From an uncultured Brachyspira sp. (GTDB lineage: Bacteria > Spirochaetota > Brachyspiria > Brachyspirales > Brachyspiraceae): a DNA stretch of 50,300 nt. Made by a program: the position numbers and the translations under genes. Location: assembly GCF_944388875.1 (NCBI RefSeq), contig NZ_CALXKQ010000020.1, positions 1 to 50,300 on the forward strand, written 5' to 3'. Below the pieces are notes generated by a model that was not told the DNA's origin, did not search any database, and saw only the letters and a list, made by a program, of their open reading frames with translations. Below, one piece after another: positions 1 to 8,991 of the stretch (position 1 is the stretch's first letter; each line of letters starts with the position of its first letter).

Positions 1-12
1 AAAGAAATAAAA

Positions 13-1284
13 ATGAATGATAATTTAGGAACTCCATTTGGTACTTTAATTAGTTCTAAAGAAATAACAGAAAATAAAATAGATAATGTTAAATATATTG
101 TAAAAGTGAAAACTAATACTATATTTATTATAATATTAATATATTTATGTATTTTTTTGTTTTATGATTATATTGTTTTTTATTTTAGATCATTTAGAAA
201 AGTATATTTAAATAATAGACATATATCTATATTAATATTATTTTTATGTTTTTTAACAATGCCTAATATTATTTATAAGTTTTTCCCTAAATTTGATTCT
301 CTTTACGAAAATAGGGTTTTAGCAAGTAAACCTATTTTTTCATTAGAAAAAATAAGTGACTATCCTTTACAATTTGAAAATTATTATAAAGATAACACTG
401 CTTTTAGAACTCAGTTAATCAAATTAAAAAGAACTATTGATATATTATTTTTTAATCATTATCCTGAAGATACAGCAATATATGGTAGAGATCATAATAT
501 GTATTGGGGCTCTGAAATATCAAATTATATTGGAGCTTTAAAAGTTACTACCAATGAACTATTAATATATAAAAATAATTTATTAAATTTTAGGGAGAAA
601 TTGAAAAAAAATAATATAGAATTTGTATTAATGATTACACCTAATAAGTCATTTGTTTATGATGAAAATCTTCCAGATTTTATTTACAAGCATAGATCTC
701 ATATGACATCAACAGAACAAATATTGCAGTATTTGAGAGATAATACAGATATTAATATAATTTATAATACAGAAGAATTAGCTAAATATAAAGATAAATA
801 TAAATTATATTGGGATAATGATCCGCATTGGAATCGTGCTGGAGCATATATATATTATACATATTTAATAAAAAAATTAAATATTAATAATTATATATTA
901 AATATAGAAGATGTGGATATTTCTAAGATTGTTGATTTAAATATTTTTTGTAAAGTTAGAAATACGTATATAAATAAAATAGATTATGATTATAGCATTA
1001 GAAATTATTCTACTAATATAATCATATGTTCTAATAATTATAGGCAATATTCGTATAGAAAATCAACTTCTATAAATGATAATAATATTATTTTTGTGCA
1101 TGATTCTTTTGGAGCATCTATGATAGATTTTATATATTCTTATTTTAGAGAAACAAGATCTTATTATTTAAATAATTATAATTTTAATTTTAATACAAAT
1201 TTTTATATTAATAGTGATACTGATTTAATAATTTTTCAAACTGTAGAGCATTTATTGCAAGAAAGATTGTTATCATTATTTTAA
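13..1284 (+). CDS. AlgX/AlgJ-like (DHHW-type) SGNH acyltransferase, membrane-anchored
   Basis: The protein (423 aa from this ATG) has two membrane segments (about residues 37-58 and 69-88). These are followed by the family pattern NRxLAxxP...FExYYxDNTAFR and an SGNH-like domain. Putative catalytic residues are the D-x-H-W signature (D270, H272, W273) and the nucleophile in H-D-S-F-G (S365). The family adds O-acetyl groups to exported polysaccharide and normally works beside an MBOAT (AlgI-like) partner, which would lie upstream of the window. The frame is open to base 1 with no stop, so the true start may be further upstream and the gene may be partial. There is no ribosome binding site in the 12 visible bases. 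The substrate cannot be told from sequence. A decayed paralogue follows directly. Confidence 0.75.
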   Translation: MNDNLGTPFGTLISSKEITENKIDNVKYIVKVKTNTIFIIILIYLCIFLFYDYIVFYFRSFRKVYLNNRHISILILFLCFLTMPNIIYKFFPKFDSLYENRVLASKPIFSLEKISDYPLQFENYYKDNTAFRTQLIKLKRTIDILFFNHYPEDTAIYGRDHNMYWGSEISNYIGALKVTTNELLIYKNNLLNFREKLKKNNIEFVLMITPNKSFVYDENLPDFIYKHRSHMTSTEQILQYLRDNTDINIIYNTEELAKYKDKYKLYWDNDPHWNRAGAYIYYTYLIKKLNINNYILNIEDVDISKIVDLNIFCKVRNTYINKIDYDYSIRNYSTNIIICSNNYRQYSYRKSTSINDNNIIFVHDSFGASMIDFIYSYFRETRSYYLNNYNFNFNTNFYINSDTDLIIFQTVEHLLQERLLSLF

Positions 1285-1290
1285 TTAAAA

Positions 1291-1305
1291 TACTTGTTTC
1301 AAAAG
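1291..1305 (+). repeat. Fragment of the dispersed ACTTGTTTCAAAA-end element
   Basis: The bases ACTTGTTTCAAAAG just after the acyltransferase stop match the left end of the complete element that lies after the fapA gene. No matching right end is visible before the next gene, so this is either a solo end or a degraded copy. Confidence 0.5.
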
Positions 1306-1335
1306 TCATTTTCTAACTGATAATTATATATTGAG

Positions 1336-1375
1336 GTCATTTATAAAAATCTAGTATTCAATTTTTATAAATGAC
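1336..1375 (+). terminator. Perfect 15-bp hairpin between acyltransferase and pseudogene
   Basis: The arm GTCATTTATAAAAAT (1336-1350) and its exact reverse complement (1361-1375) flank a 10-base loop. It is not followed by a T-run, so it is a weak candidate terminator. It could equally be the core of a small repeat. The rest of the 1285-1460 gap is AT-rich and shows nothing else. Confidence 0.4.
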
Positions 1376-1460
1376 TTCGGTATCAAGTAGAAACTATTTT
1401 TATATCTATTTAAAATTCCAAAAATATGTTATATTCTAATTCTAATTTTGTTAATTTCAT

Positions 1461-2185
1461 GATTTTGTTTTGATGATATGTCCTGATAAAGATATAATTT
1501 ATTCCGAATATATGCCTAATTATATAAAAAGAAAGACAACGATAAAAATACTGACATTAAAATAGTTTATCCTAAAGAAGATCTAATAATGTATAAAGAT
1601 AGATATCAATTATATTATAAATATTCAGATTATACTCATTGGAATAATTTATCTGGTTACATTGCTTATAAAAAATTGATGGAGTACTTTAATATATACA
1701 TAGATAATTTGGATGATATAAATATATATGAAATAACTAATAAGTATAGACATAATTATTTATACAATAAATATGAAAGTGATTATTATACAGATTTTAG
1801 ACTTAATTATGAAATATTAAATTTAGATATATATCATTCTAATTATTCAATAAAAAATTATTTGTATTCTGTTGATCCTAATCTACAAAATAATGTTGTA
1901 AGAACAAAATCTATATCTAATATTTTATCAGATAATGCTTTAGTTATAAGAGATTCTTATGGTGTAGCTATTTTTGATTATATAGCTTCTTCATTTTATA
2001 AATCTAGTTTTATATATATAGACAATTTTAAAAATAATGAAATAATATATAATAATTCCAATATAGTAATTTTTGAAACAGTTGAAAGAGGATTAAAAGA
2101 TCGATTATTAAATGTATTACCAAGCTATAGGATAGAAGAGATTAATAGAGATTTAAAAACTAACTCTGAGACGGTTAATAATTAG
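1461..2185 (+). pseudogene. Decayed second AlgX/DHHW-like acyltransferase
   Basis: An open stretch of 198 codons (1589-2185) starts in mid-domain. It has Y-K-D-R-Y-Q-L-Y-Y then D-Y-T-H-W-N, aligning with the D-x-H-W region of the preceding gene. It ends with R-D-S-Y-G and a tail resembling the neighbour's C-terminus. Upstream, in another frame from 1461, the translation D-F-V-L-M-I-C-P-D-K-D-I-I-Y matches the neighbour's F-V-L-M-I-T-P-N-K-S-F-V-Y segment. The two parts are joined by a frameshift near 1535-1550, and the whole N-terminal third with its membrane anchor is missing. The gene therefore arose by tandem duplication, lost its 5' end and took a frameshift. The remaining 198-codon frame could still be translated, but it has no ribosome binding site and no signal or anchor. 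Confidence 0.8.
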
Positions 2186-2306
2186 AATATAATTTCATTT
2201 AACTTCTTGTGCTGCATTTTTTTTTATTTGTATATAAATAAATAAAGAAATATTTGATTTATACCGTTAATAATAGCAGTATTTTAATTTATATAAGATT
2301 TTCAAT

Positions 2307-2921
2307 ATGAAAAAAATAGTTGTATTATTAATTATAATTTTTAGTGTTAATCTGTATCCTAAAATAGGTATGAAAGAATCAACCATAGTAGAGAAAAAAG
2401 ATTATGGTTATATAGTATATGCTGAAGACTATTACAGACTTTATGCATTGCCTTCTTATTACGGCGAGTATGATTTGCTTAGAAATGTGGATTATCTTGA
2501 GCGAGCTTTGAATGCCCCTTTTGATTTTGTAAATAGGGCTTTGACTATCATAGAAACAGAAGAGGCATATACTAGATACAAAGATCTAATGCACATGCAG
2601 TTTAATTATCTAATTACTCAGAATTATATTTATCTTGCAGGTCTTTATGATAAAGAAAACTATTATTTTTATAATTCACAATTTGATGAGGATATAAAGA
2701 AAAGTTTTGAATATGCTGTATTTTTTTATAATTTGGCTAAAGAAAGATGGGCTTTAACAAAAGAATTAGCTGATAAAGTAATGAAAAACAAAGCTAAATT
2801 AGAAATGGATAATTTAATAGATAAAGCATATAAAATAGCACTTGGAGAAATAGACTATAATAAAACAGCTGACAGACAGCTTAAGCATATAGAAGACATT
2901 TTACAAGAGATGGAAAAGTAA
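2307..2921 (+). CDS. Exported hypothetical protein, helical
   Basis: The 204-aa product starts with a short signal peptide (M-K-K then a hydrophobic run to about residue 17). The remainder is mostly helical, rich in Tyr, Glu and Lys, with no catalytic motif that I recognise. It probably sits in the periplasm or at the membrane. The stop is 13 bases before the next start, so it is likely co-transcribed with the HD-GYP-like gene. There is no clear Shine-Dalgarno before the ATG; a TATAAG box ends about 9 bases upstream, which could indicate a very short leader. The preceding 120-base gap is AT-rich and holds nothing else obvious. The function is unknown. Confidence 0.7.
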   Translation: MKKIVVLLIIIFSVNLYPKIGMKESTIVEKKDYGYIVYAEDYYRLYALPSYYGEYDLLRNVDYLERALNAPFDFVNRALTIIETEEAYTRYKDLMHMQFNYLITQNYIYLAGLYDKENYYFYNSQFDEDIKKSFEYAVFFYNLAKERWALTKELADKVMKNKAKLEMDNLIDKAYKIALGEIDYNKTADRQLKHIEDILQEMEK

Positions 2922-2934
2922 TTGAGGAAATATT

Positions 2935-4392
2935 ATGTTTAAATCAATGAACAAATATTATGAAATTAATTTTGACAAAATCGTTGAAATGCGGGAGATG
3001 ATAATTAAAGAGAATATAGAAATTACATGCGTAAATTCTAATTCTATAAGCATTATTATTCCAGGAACTTCTATAGATTCCTTAATAGAGGAGAATAATG
3101 CTAAAAATAATTTATTAAAAGATGCAAAATATTATATATCATCTTTTTCAAGTAAATTTTTTAATTTGGGTAATCCTGAAACTAACACTAATACAGTAGT
3201 TGATGGTATGGATGCTAATAAATATGATGAATATGGATATTTCTATCATATTTATAAAAACTGTATGCCTTTTTATGATAAATTAAAGTCTGCTAATGAT
3301 AATCTGCTAAATAAAATTATTAATGAGAAAACGAATAATAGATTATATGTATTAAAGCCTTATTTAGATGAATTAAAACTTGAAGCTAAGGCACCAAAAG
3401 TAACTAATGAGATAGCTATTGATATAGAACGTTTATTAACTGGGCTTGGTATGATAGCCAGATTAGATTTTATAAGATATCTTAAATATATTAAAAGCTC
3501 TAAAAAAAATGTTTCAGAAAAATTCAATGTTGAAACAGAAAATTTGATAGTACATATAATTAGTTCTATAGTTTCATATTTAGAAAAAGATTATGTTTTT
3601 AGAGATATTTTTGACAAATTGGACATGTTAAATGATGCTAATATATTAAGCCACAGCAATAGAGTATGCATACTTATGATAGAGTTCTTATACTATTATA
3701 ATAATGTATTTAATAAAGGATTAAGCAATAGGTTAAGACAGGATTATAAAAATATATATTTAGAACAGTATAGAAAGATACTCTCTCATTATAATGTTGT
3801 TACAACTATAGAAAAATTAGAAAATGTATTTAAACTAGGGATAAGAAAATTTACTTCTTCTGAGATAGTTAATTATTCTATAGGTGCTTTTTATCATGAT
3901 ACTACAATGCTTAATATGATGGATTTTGTTCCAACAGATGAGTTTATAAAAGACGGAGATTTTAAAGATTTCCATACAGCAAAATCATATTATTTTCTTA
4001 AATATGTATTAAATCAGAAAGATGAAGCTTCTCTAATGGCAGGACTTCACCATGAATGTTACGGCTACGGCAGCAGTATATTGAAAAATTTTATGAATAA
4101 GAAAATTAATGATCCAAAATATAAATTAGAATTTTTAATGACTTTTGAACCTGATGATATTATTAATGCTGAAGCTTTGGCATATTTTCCTGCTAAAATG
4201 CTGGAAGTTGCAGATATATATGACAGTTTAACTTTTATGGGAGGAAGCAGAAATGAAAATCCTCATGAAGTTATAATGTTTATGAAAGAAAATTTTATAG
4301 AAGATAAGATAAAAATAGACCCTATAATATTCAATTTATTTATACAGTTTTTATCGGATACTAAGGGCATACAATTGCATGACACTTTTTAA
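2935..4392 (+). CDS. Divergent HD-GYP-like domain protein
   Basis: This 485-aa soluble protein has an unrecognised N-terminal half of about 220 residues and a C-terminal HD-family fold. Visible landmarks are an early His (L-S-H-S-N-R), the H-D pair (H321, D322), H-H-E-C-Y-G-Y-G (from 372), and a late A-D-I-Y-D-S-L-T motif. HD-GYP enzymes hydrolyse cyclic di-GMP and carry HHExxDGxGYP. Here HHE, the later glycines and the aspartates remain, but the D-G and G-Y-P positions are altered. Activity on cyclic di-GMP is therefore uncertain, and another nucleotide or a regulatory role is possible. A GAGGAAAT ribosome site precedes the ATG. The gene follows the exported hypothetical closely. Confidence 0.7.
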   Translation: MFKSMNKYYEINFDKIVEMREMIIKENIEITCVNSNSISIIIPGTSIDSLIEENNAKNNLLKDAKYYISSFSSKFFNLGNPETNTNTVVDGMDANKYDEYGYFYHIYKNCMPFYDKLKSANDNLLNKIINEKTNNRLYVLKPYLDELKLEAKAPKVTNEIAIDIERLLTGLGMIARLDFIRYLKYIKSSKKNVSEKFNVETENLIVHIISSIVSYLEKDYVFRDIFDKLDMLNDANILSHSNRVCILMIEFLYYYNNVFNKGLSNRLRQDYKNIYLEQYRKILSHYNVVTTIEKLENVFKLGIRKFTSSEIVNYSIGAFYHDTTMLNMMDFVPTDEFIKDGDFKDFHTAKSYYFLKYVLNQKDEASLMAGLHHECYGYGSSILKNFMNKKINDPKYKLEFLMTFEPDDIINAEALAYFPAKMLEVADIYDSLTFMGGSRNENPHEVIMFMKENFIEDKIKIDPIIFNLFIQFLSDTKGIQLHDTF

Positions 4393-4400
4393 TTTAGTAT

Positions 4401-4428
4401 TTGACATTTAACGATAAAAATATATAAT
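4401..4428 (+). promoter_or_regulatory. Sigma-70 promoter of fmt, abutting the start codon
   Basis: TTGACA (4401-4406), a 16-base spacer and TATAAT (4423-4428) form a near-consensus promoter. Only six bases separate the -10 box from the fmt ATG. The expected transcription start therefore falls on or next to the A of the ATG, and no Shine-Dalgarno can fit. Confidence 0.75.
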
Positions 4429-4434
4429 GTAACT

Positions 4435-5379
4435 ATGTATAATGTTGTAATAGCAGGTTCTACAGACTTTACATCAGATTGTATCCTACAATTAAAAAAA
4501 ACTGAGAATGTTAATTTATGCGGTGTTATAGCTCCGATAGATACAAAAAAAGATAGAAAGGGAAATATTATTAATTCTCCAACAGTAGAAACAGCATTGC
4601 AAAATAATATCAATCTTTTTCAGCCTGAAAGCATTAATAAGGATGATTTTTATAATGTGCTTACAGATATATCTCCAGATTTTTTAATAGTAGTAGCTTA
4701 TGGTAAAATATTAAATAAAAGAACATTAGCATTGCCTAAAATAATGCCTCTTAATATACATGGTTCTCTTTTGCCAATATTAAGAGGAGCAAGTCCTGTT
4801 GAGCATGCTTTGCTTTATGGTTTAGAGAAAAGCGGAACCACATTGCAGAAAATGGATGCAAAATTAGATGAAGGAGATATAATACTTCAGCATGAAATAT
4901 GTATAGATAATAATTGGCAATTTAATGATTTGTATGATAAGATAAAAGAAAGCGGAGTTTATCTTCTTGAAAAATTTTTCAAAGATGTTGATAATTATAT
5001 ATCAAATATGGTTAAGCAGGATAATGCTTTGGCTACATATTGTACTAAAATAAAAAAAGAAGACGGCAGATTGGATTTTTCAAAAGATGCATGTATTTTG
5101 CATAATATGACAAGGGCTTTCGTAAGATGGCCTACTGCTTACTGCTTTTATAAAGATATATCTATAAGAGTTTTTAGAAGCGAATACAAAAAAGCTTCGG
5201 ATTCTGCTAATCAAAAAGACTTTGGAAAGATATTAGATTTTAATAATGAAGGAATATATATTCAGGCACTTGACAGTATATATGTTATAAAAGAATTGCA
5301 AAGGGAAGGTAAGAAGCGACAGACAGTAAAAGAGTTTCTATGCGGTAATAAATTAATAAAAGGCGAATATTTTAGTTAG
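4435..5379 (+). CDS. fmt: Methionyl-tRNA formyltransferase
   Basis: Fmt formylates the initiator Met-tRNA using 10-formyl-THF. The 314-aa length and the domain order are normal: an N-terminal formyltransferase fold starting V-V-I-A-G-S-T-D-F, the active-site N-I-H-G-S-L-L-P segment (N107, H109), then R-G-A-S-P and L-D-E-G-D (D145), followed by a C-terminal tRNA-binding barrel. These match the Asn/His/Asp triad known for the family. The start is fixed because the first beta strand begins at residue 3. The mRNA looks leaderless, because the promoter -10 box ends six bases before the ATG. The stop is 13 bases from the PASTA gene, so the two form an operon. Confidence 0.95.
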   Translation: MYNVVIAGSTDFTSDCILQLKKTENVNLCGVIAPIDTKKDRKGNIINSPTVETALQNNINLFQPESINKDDFYNVLTDISPDFLIVVAYGKILNKRTLALPKIMPLNIHGSLLPILRGASPVEHALLYGLEKSGTTLQKMDAKLDEGDIILQHEICIDNNWQFNDLYDKIKESGVYLLEKFFKDVDNYISNMVKQDNALATYCTKIKKEDGRLDFSKDACILHNMTRAFVRWPTAYCFYKDISIRVFRSEYKKASDSANQKDFGKILDFNNEGIYIQALDSIYVIKELQREGKKRQTVKEFLCGNKLIKGEYFS

Positions 5380-5392
5380 AATTGAGGACAGT

Positions 5393-6034
5393 ATGGACAA
5401 ATTAAAAGAAATATTAAAAAAAATAGTATTTTATATCAATAAATTTATAAAAATAATTTTACCAGATGGTATTATAAGCGATCCCAAATCTTTTTTAGTA
5501 TTTAAAAGATTAATAATTTTTGCTGTTTTGCTATTTGTTTTGCAGGGAATTATTGTAACTATGATTGTTTTTGTAACTGTTAAGGCTGGCGGAGAATCTT
5601 TCGTACTTCCTGATGTTCAGGGAATAGATGTGTTTCAGGCATTTAATATGCTTGAAAAAGAGGGCATGAATTTAAATGTACAAACACATTATTTTAATAA
5701 TTATCCTTTAGGTACAGTTGTAAGTCAGGAGCCTAAAGGAGGTATTAAAGTAAAAAGAGGAAGAACAGTATATTTAGTTATTAATGTTGCTGAGCAGGCA
5801 TTAGTGAAAATGCCTGATGTTACAGGTATGAAATATGAAGATGCTGTAAATATAATTAATAATAATGTTATCACAAGTATGACTAATGTAAAAATACTTC
5901 CTAAGGTAGAAGTAAGCGATAATATGTATGAAAATGATGTAGTTCTTTCTCAAATACCTTCTCCTGAAGATGTGGTAAGTATGAATACTGAAATAATATT
6001 AACGGTTAATAATAAAACATCTCAAGAACAATAA
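5393..6034 (+). CDS. PASTA-domain membrane protein
   Basis: This 213-aa protein has a short cytoplasmic N-terminus, one membrane helix (about 42-62) and two PASTA repeats (about 72-136 and 138-205). Typical cores are visible: L-P-D-V-Q-G, the V-V-S-Q-E-P-K-G-G and M-P-D-V-T-G elements, and V-V-L-S-Q-I-P-S-P. PASTA domains usually bind muropeptides or cell-wall material, and most sit on Ser/Thr kinases or penicillin-binding proteins. Here no kinase or transpeptidase is attached, so the protein is a stand-alone PASTA anchor. A TTGAGGAC ribosome site precedes the ATG, and it follows fmt in the same unit. The exact role is unknown; envelope sensing or scaffolding is an inference. Confidence 0.85.
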   Translation: MDKLKEILKKIVFYINKFIKIILPDGIISDPKSFLVFKRLIIFAVLLFVLQGIIVTMIVFVTVKAGGESFVLPDVQGIDVFQAFNMLEKEGMNLNVQTHYFNNYPLGTVVSQEPKGGIKVKRGRTVYLVINVAEQALVKMPDVTGMKYEDAVNIINNNVITSMTNVKILPKVEVSDNMYENDVVLSQIPSPEDVVSMNTEIILTVNNKTSQEQ

Positions 6035-6107
6035 CAATATGATTTTTTACTATAGAAAATAAAGAAAATATCTTTTTTTTCCGAATATAACATTGGAGAG
6101 TTGTACA

Positions 6108-6914
6108 GTGGAATCAAAAGGATGTAAATGTGAATTTTGCGGCAGCGATAAATCAGAAGTTTATATAAAAACTGATTTAGTAAGCTACAACAAATGTTTA
6201 AATTGCGGTCTTATATATCAATATCCTATATTAAGTCAAGATGAGATAGATGATATATACAGCGATAATTATTTTGAATATGAAGTAGCAAACCAAGATA
6301 ATTTTTTCGGTCTTATGAAGCTTGCATTAAAGGATATAGGATTTGAGAAAATAGAGGGAGAACTTCCTAATAAGAATGTACTTGATATAGGATGTGCTAC
6401 TGGTATGATGCTTAATTATTTAAAAACTAAAGGCTATAATGCTCAAGGTGTTGAAATATGCTCATCATCAGCAGAATATGCAAGAAAGAATTATAATATC
6501 ACGGTTTATGAAAAGCCGTTATTGGATATAGGTTTTGAAAGTGATTATTTTTCTTTTATTCATTTCTCTCATGTTATAGAGCATGTTCCGAATCCTAGCG
6601 ATACATTGAAAGAGATATATAGAATACTTGCTAAAGGAGGATATTTAGCTATTACAACACCTAATGCTGATGGAATGTTTGCTAAGAAATATGGGGGAAC
6701 TTGGAGAGCTGTGATGCCTCAGCATTTATGGTTATTTTCCAAAAGTACATTATCTCAATATATGAAAAGTATTGGTTTTAATATAATTAGCGATTTTTCT
6801 TGGGGGTCTATACCTATTGAGAAAAAACCGAATAAATTTATTAAAGCTTTTTTTGATAAATATGTTAAATTATTTAATAGAGGGGATGTCATGCTATTTT
6901 TATGCAAAAAATAA
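6108..6914 (+). CDS. SAM-dependent methyltransferase with N-terminal zinc ribbon
   Basis: I place the start at the GTG at 6108 because GGAGAG lies nine bases upstream of it; the earlier in-frame TTG at 6093 sits on that ribosome site. The 268-aa product opens with a zinc ribbon (C8-x2-C11 ... C30-x2-C33) and continues as a class I methyltransferase. Motif I is V-L-D-I-G-C-A-T-G, and H-V-I-E-H-V-P-N-P-S is the usual post-motif II stretch of the Methyltransf_23/UbiG-like group. Ribbon-plus-methyltransferase proteins often act on nucleotide sugars or surface polysaccharides, but the substrate is not shown here. A similar protein follows nusA. The 73-base gap to the PASTA gene has no strong terminator. 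Confidence 0.85.
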   Translation: MESKGCKCEFCGSDKSEVYIKTDLVSYNKCLNCGLIYQYPILSQDEIDDIYSDNYFEYEVANQDNFFGLMKLALKDIGFEKIEGELPNKNVLDIGCATGMMLNYLKTKGYNAQGVEICSSSAEYARKNYNITVYEKPLLDIGFESDYFSFIHFSHVIEHVPNPSDTLKEIYRILAKGGYLAITTPNADGMFAKKYGGTWRAVMPQHLWLFSKSTLSQYMKSIGFNIISDFSWGSIPIEKKPNKFIKAFFDKYVKLFNRGDVMLFLCKK

Positions 6915-6949
6915 ATAGCTGAGTGTTTGAATTGATTTAAGGAGAATAT

Positions 6950-8686
6950 ATGTCTAACGAAAACAGTAAACCTGCATTATCAATTGATGCAAATAATTAT
7001 GAGTTCTTATTTGATAATACAATAAACACGAGAGAAATATACGATCAAGTAGTTGATGTTGATAGTAAAGATCAAAATTTATATGATGAATTAATCAGAA
7101 ATTATGTTTATCCAGGTGATACTGTATTAAAATCAATTTCTAAACGCGAAGGTATTAAAGCTGGTAAAAATGTAAAATTTGATAAAATGACAGGTACTTA
7201 TAAAAGTACTACGAATGGATATGTATTTTATGATGAATTAAAATCTGTTTCTATAATACCAGTTATTAATGTGTCAGATAAATGGCGTGGTGTTATGGTG
7301 CTTCCTCCTCAGAAAATATTAAAAAAACAATTAGGTTTAGAAGATATACAAGCTATTATATCTGGGATTCCTATAAAGCTTATGGTAAATTATGATAAGG
7401 TTGCTGAGCTTGTTGAATATAATATGAAGTATAATGAAGGAGTCATGTGTGTATTTGTAGAGGGTAAAAAACCTATAGACGGCAATGTTCAGAAAATTAT
7501 ATTGGATTATGATTTCAGTATAGATACTGGTAAAGAATCAGAGTCTGGTGCTATAGATTTTAAGGAGAGAGGATTTATACACAATATAGAAGCAGGAATA
7601 CAGATAGCCCATTTTATGCCAGAAAAACCTGCTATTGACGGACTTGATATATATGATACAGTTATGGAAGCTCATTATGATGAGGATCCTTGCTATAAAT
7701 TGGGAAAAAATGTTACTGTTGATCCTGACGGCATTGTTATAAGAAGCGGAATAAGAGGTATATTGACTAATCATAATAATACATTATCTGTAAGTACTGT
7801 AGCAGAAATAGATAAAGTTGACTTATCTACTGGAAACATAGAGGTTAATGGATCTCTTATCATTAAAGATAATGTTGCTCCTGGTTTTATAATAAAAACA
7901 GAAGGAGATATACTAGTTAGGGGAAATATAGAGGATGCTCAAATTGAATGTGCTGGAAATTTGATAGTATCGGGCGGAATAATAGGCGGAACTAACAGCA
8001 GTATACGTGTTAATGGTAAAATATTTTCTTCTTTTATTAGAAATGCTAATATAGTATGCAAGGGTGATATATTAGCTAATCAGCTTGTTAATGCTGAAAT
8101 AGCATGTAATGACAGAGTAGTAGTGTTAGAAGGAAAGGGAGTTATAATAGGCGGCAATATTAAGGCTTTAAATGGTGTATGGGCTAAGAGTATAGGGTCT
8201 ATGAGTGAGTCTAAGACAACAATTACAGTTGGAAGAGATGCCGAAGCTGATGCTGAGTTTAAAAATATAGTTTCTACAGTAAAAACTAACAAAGAAGAAA
8301 TTAGTAAGATTAAATCTCTTTTAGGTACAGAATATTTTAAAAATCCTAAAGCATTTATAGAAAGAATACCTGCAAATAAAAGAGAGGGTATTAAGGATAT
8401 ATTAAAAAGAATAACAAATCTTGTAAAAGAAACAGCTCAGTTAGAGGCTAGAAGAGATGAGATGAGTGCTGAATTTGAAAAATTATCCCATAGCAGCATT
8501 ACTTCTATGGAAGGATTTTTCCCAGGTGTTACTATTTATATTTCAAGTGTAAGAAAATATATATCTAAAAAGATTTCAGGTACAGAATATTTTTACTCTA
8601 AAGAATTAAGAGATATATCTGAAAAAGCACCTAAATTGCTTCCTTTAGAGGAATATGATTTTCCGAGAGAGATAAAAGAAGATTAA
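6950..8686 (+). CDS. fapA: FapA/DUF342 family protein
   Basis: The 578-aa protein matches the FapA (DUF342) plan: an N-terminal domain with K-S-I-S-K-R-E-G-I-K-A-G, a central domain, and a right-handed beta-helix (about 290-420) of glycine-rich turns such as G-D-I-L-V-R-G-N-I-E-D-A. A C-terminal coiled coil (about 445-520) follows. Characterised DUF342 proteins polymerise or act in flagellar assembly and polar regulation; a link to the periplasmic flagella is plausible but not shown by its neighbours. A strong AAGGAG precedes the ATG by six bases. The stop codon is followed one base later by an inverted-repeat element. Confidence 0.85.
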   Translation: MSNENSKPALSIDANNYEFLFDNTINTREIYDQVVDVDSKDQNLYDELIRNYVYPGDTVLKSISKREGIKAGKNVKFDKMTGTYKSTTNGYVFYDELKSVSIIPVINVSDKWRGVMVLPPQKILKKQLGLEDIQAIISGIPIKLMVNYDKVAELVEYNMKYNEGVMCVFVEGKKPIDGNVQKIILDYDFSIDTGKESESGAIDFKERGFIHNIEAGIQIAHFMPEKPAIDGLDIYDTVMEAHYDEDPCYKLGKNVTVDPDGIVIRSGIRGILTNHNNTLSVSTVAEIDKVDLSTGNIEVNGSLIIKDNVAPGFIIKTEGDILVRGNIEDAQIECAGNLIVSGGIIGGTNSSIRVNGKIFSSFIRNANIVCKGDILANQLVNAEIACNDRVVVLEGKGVIIGGNIKALNGVWAKSIGSMSESKTTITVGRDAEADAEFKNIVSTVKTNKEEISKIKSLLGTEYFKNPKAFIERIPANKREGIKDILKRITNLVKETAQLEARRDEMSAEFEKLSHSSITSMEGFFPGVTIYISSVRKYISKKISGTEYFYSKELRDISEKAPKLLPLEEYDFPREIKED

Positions 8687-8687
8687 T

Positions 8688-8939
8688 AGACTTGTTTCAA
8701 AAGTGCTTGACAAACAATTTTACTAGTTTGTTATTTTATGCTATATTAAATAATATTAATTATGATTTAATTAGGTGTTTTACATGTTGTATAAATTGTA
8801 TGTTTAAGATGCAAAATGCAGTTCTTTTGGTTCTTTTATATCAATAAAAGAACTGGGGTTTGGGGCAAAGCCCCAACTATAATTTTAAAATATTAAATAA
8901 AAATTTATAAATATTAATAAATTTAGTTTTGAAACAAGT
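8688..8939. repeat. MITE-like element with 13-15-bp terminal inverted repeats
   Basis: The left end AGACTTGTTTCAAAA and the right end TTTTGAAACAAGT are inverted copies that bound a non-coding 252-bp element. Inside are two tight hairpins: GTTCTTTTA with its exact complement (8830-8853), and GTTTGGGGC-aaa-GCCCCAAC (8858-8877). Partial or diverged relatives occur at 1291, 41360, about 46610-46729 and 49016-49175 in this window. There is no ORF, so any mobility would depend on a transposase elsewhere. It fills the whole gap between fapA and the galK terminator. Confidence 0.75.
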
Positions 8940-8947
8940 ATAATATT

Positions 8948-8979
8948 AAAAAGACAAGGTTTATAAACCCTGTCTTTTT
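8948..8979. terminator. Bidirectional terminator of galK
   Basis: A-rich AAAAAGACA-GGTTTATAAACC-TGTCTTTTT forms a stem of about 13 bp with one mismatch and has T-runs on both strands. It lies 13 bases beyond the galK stop. Confidence 0.8.
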
Positions 8980-8991
8980 GTTTTTGTATTT

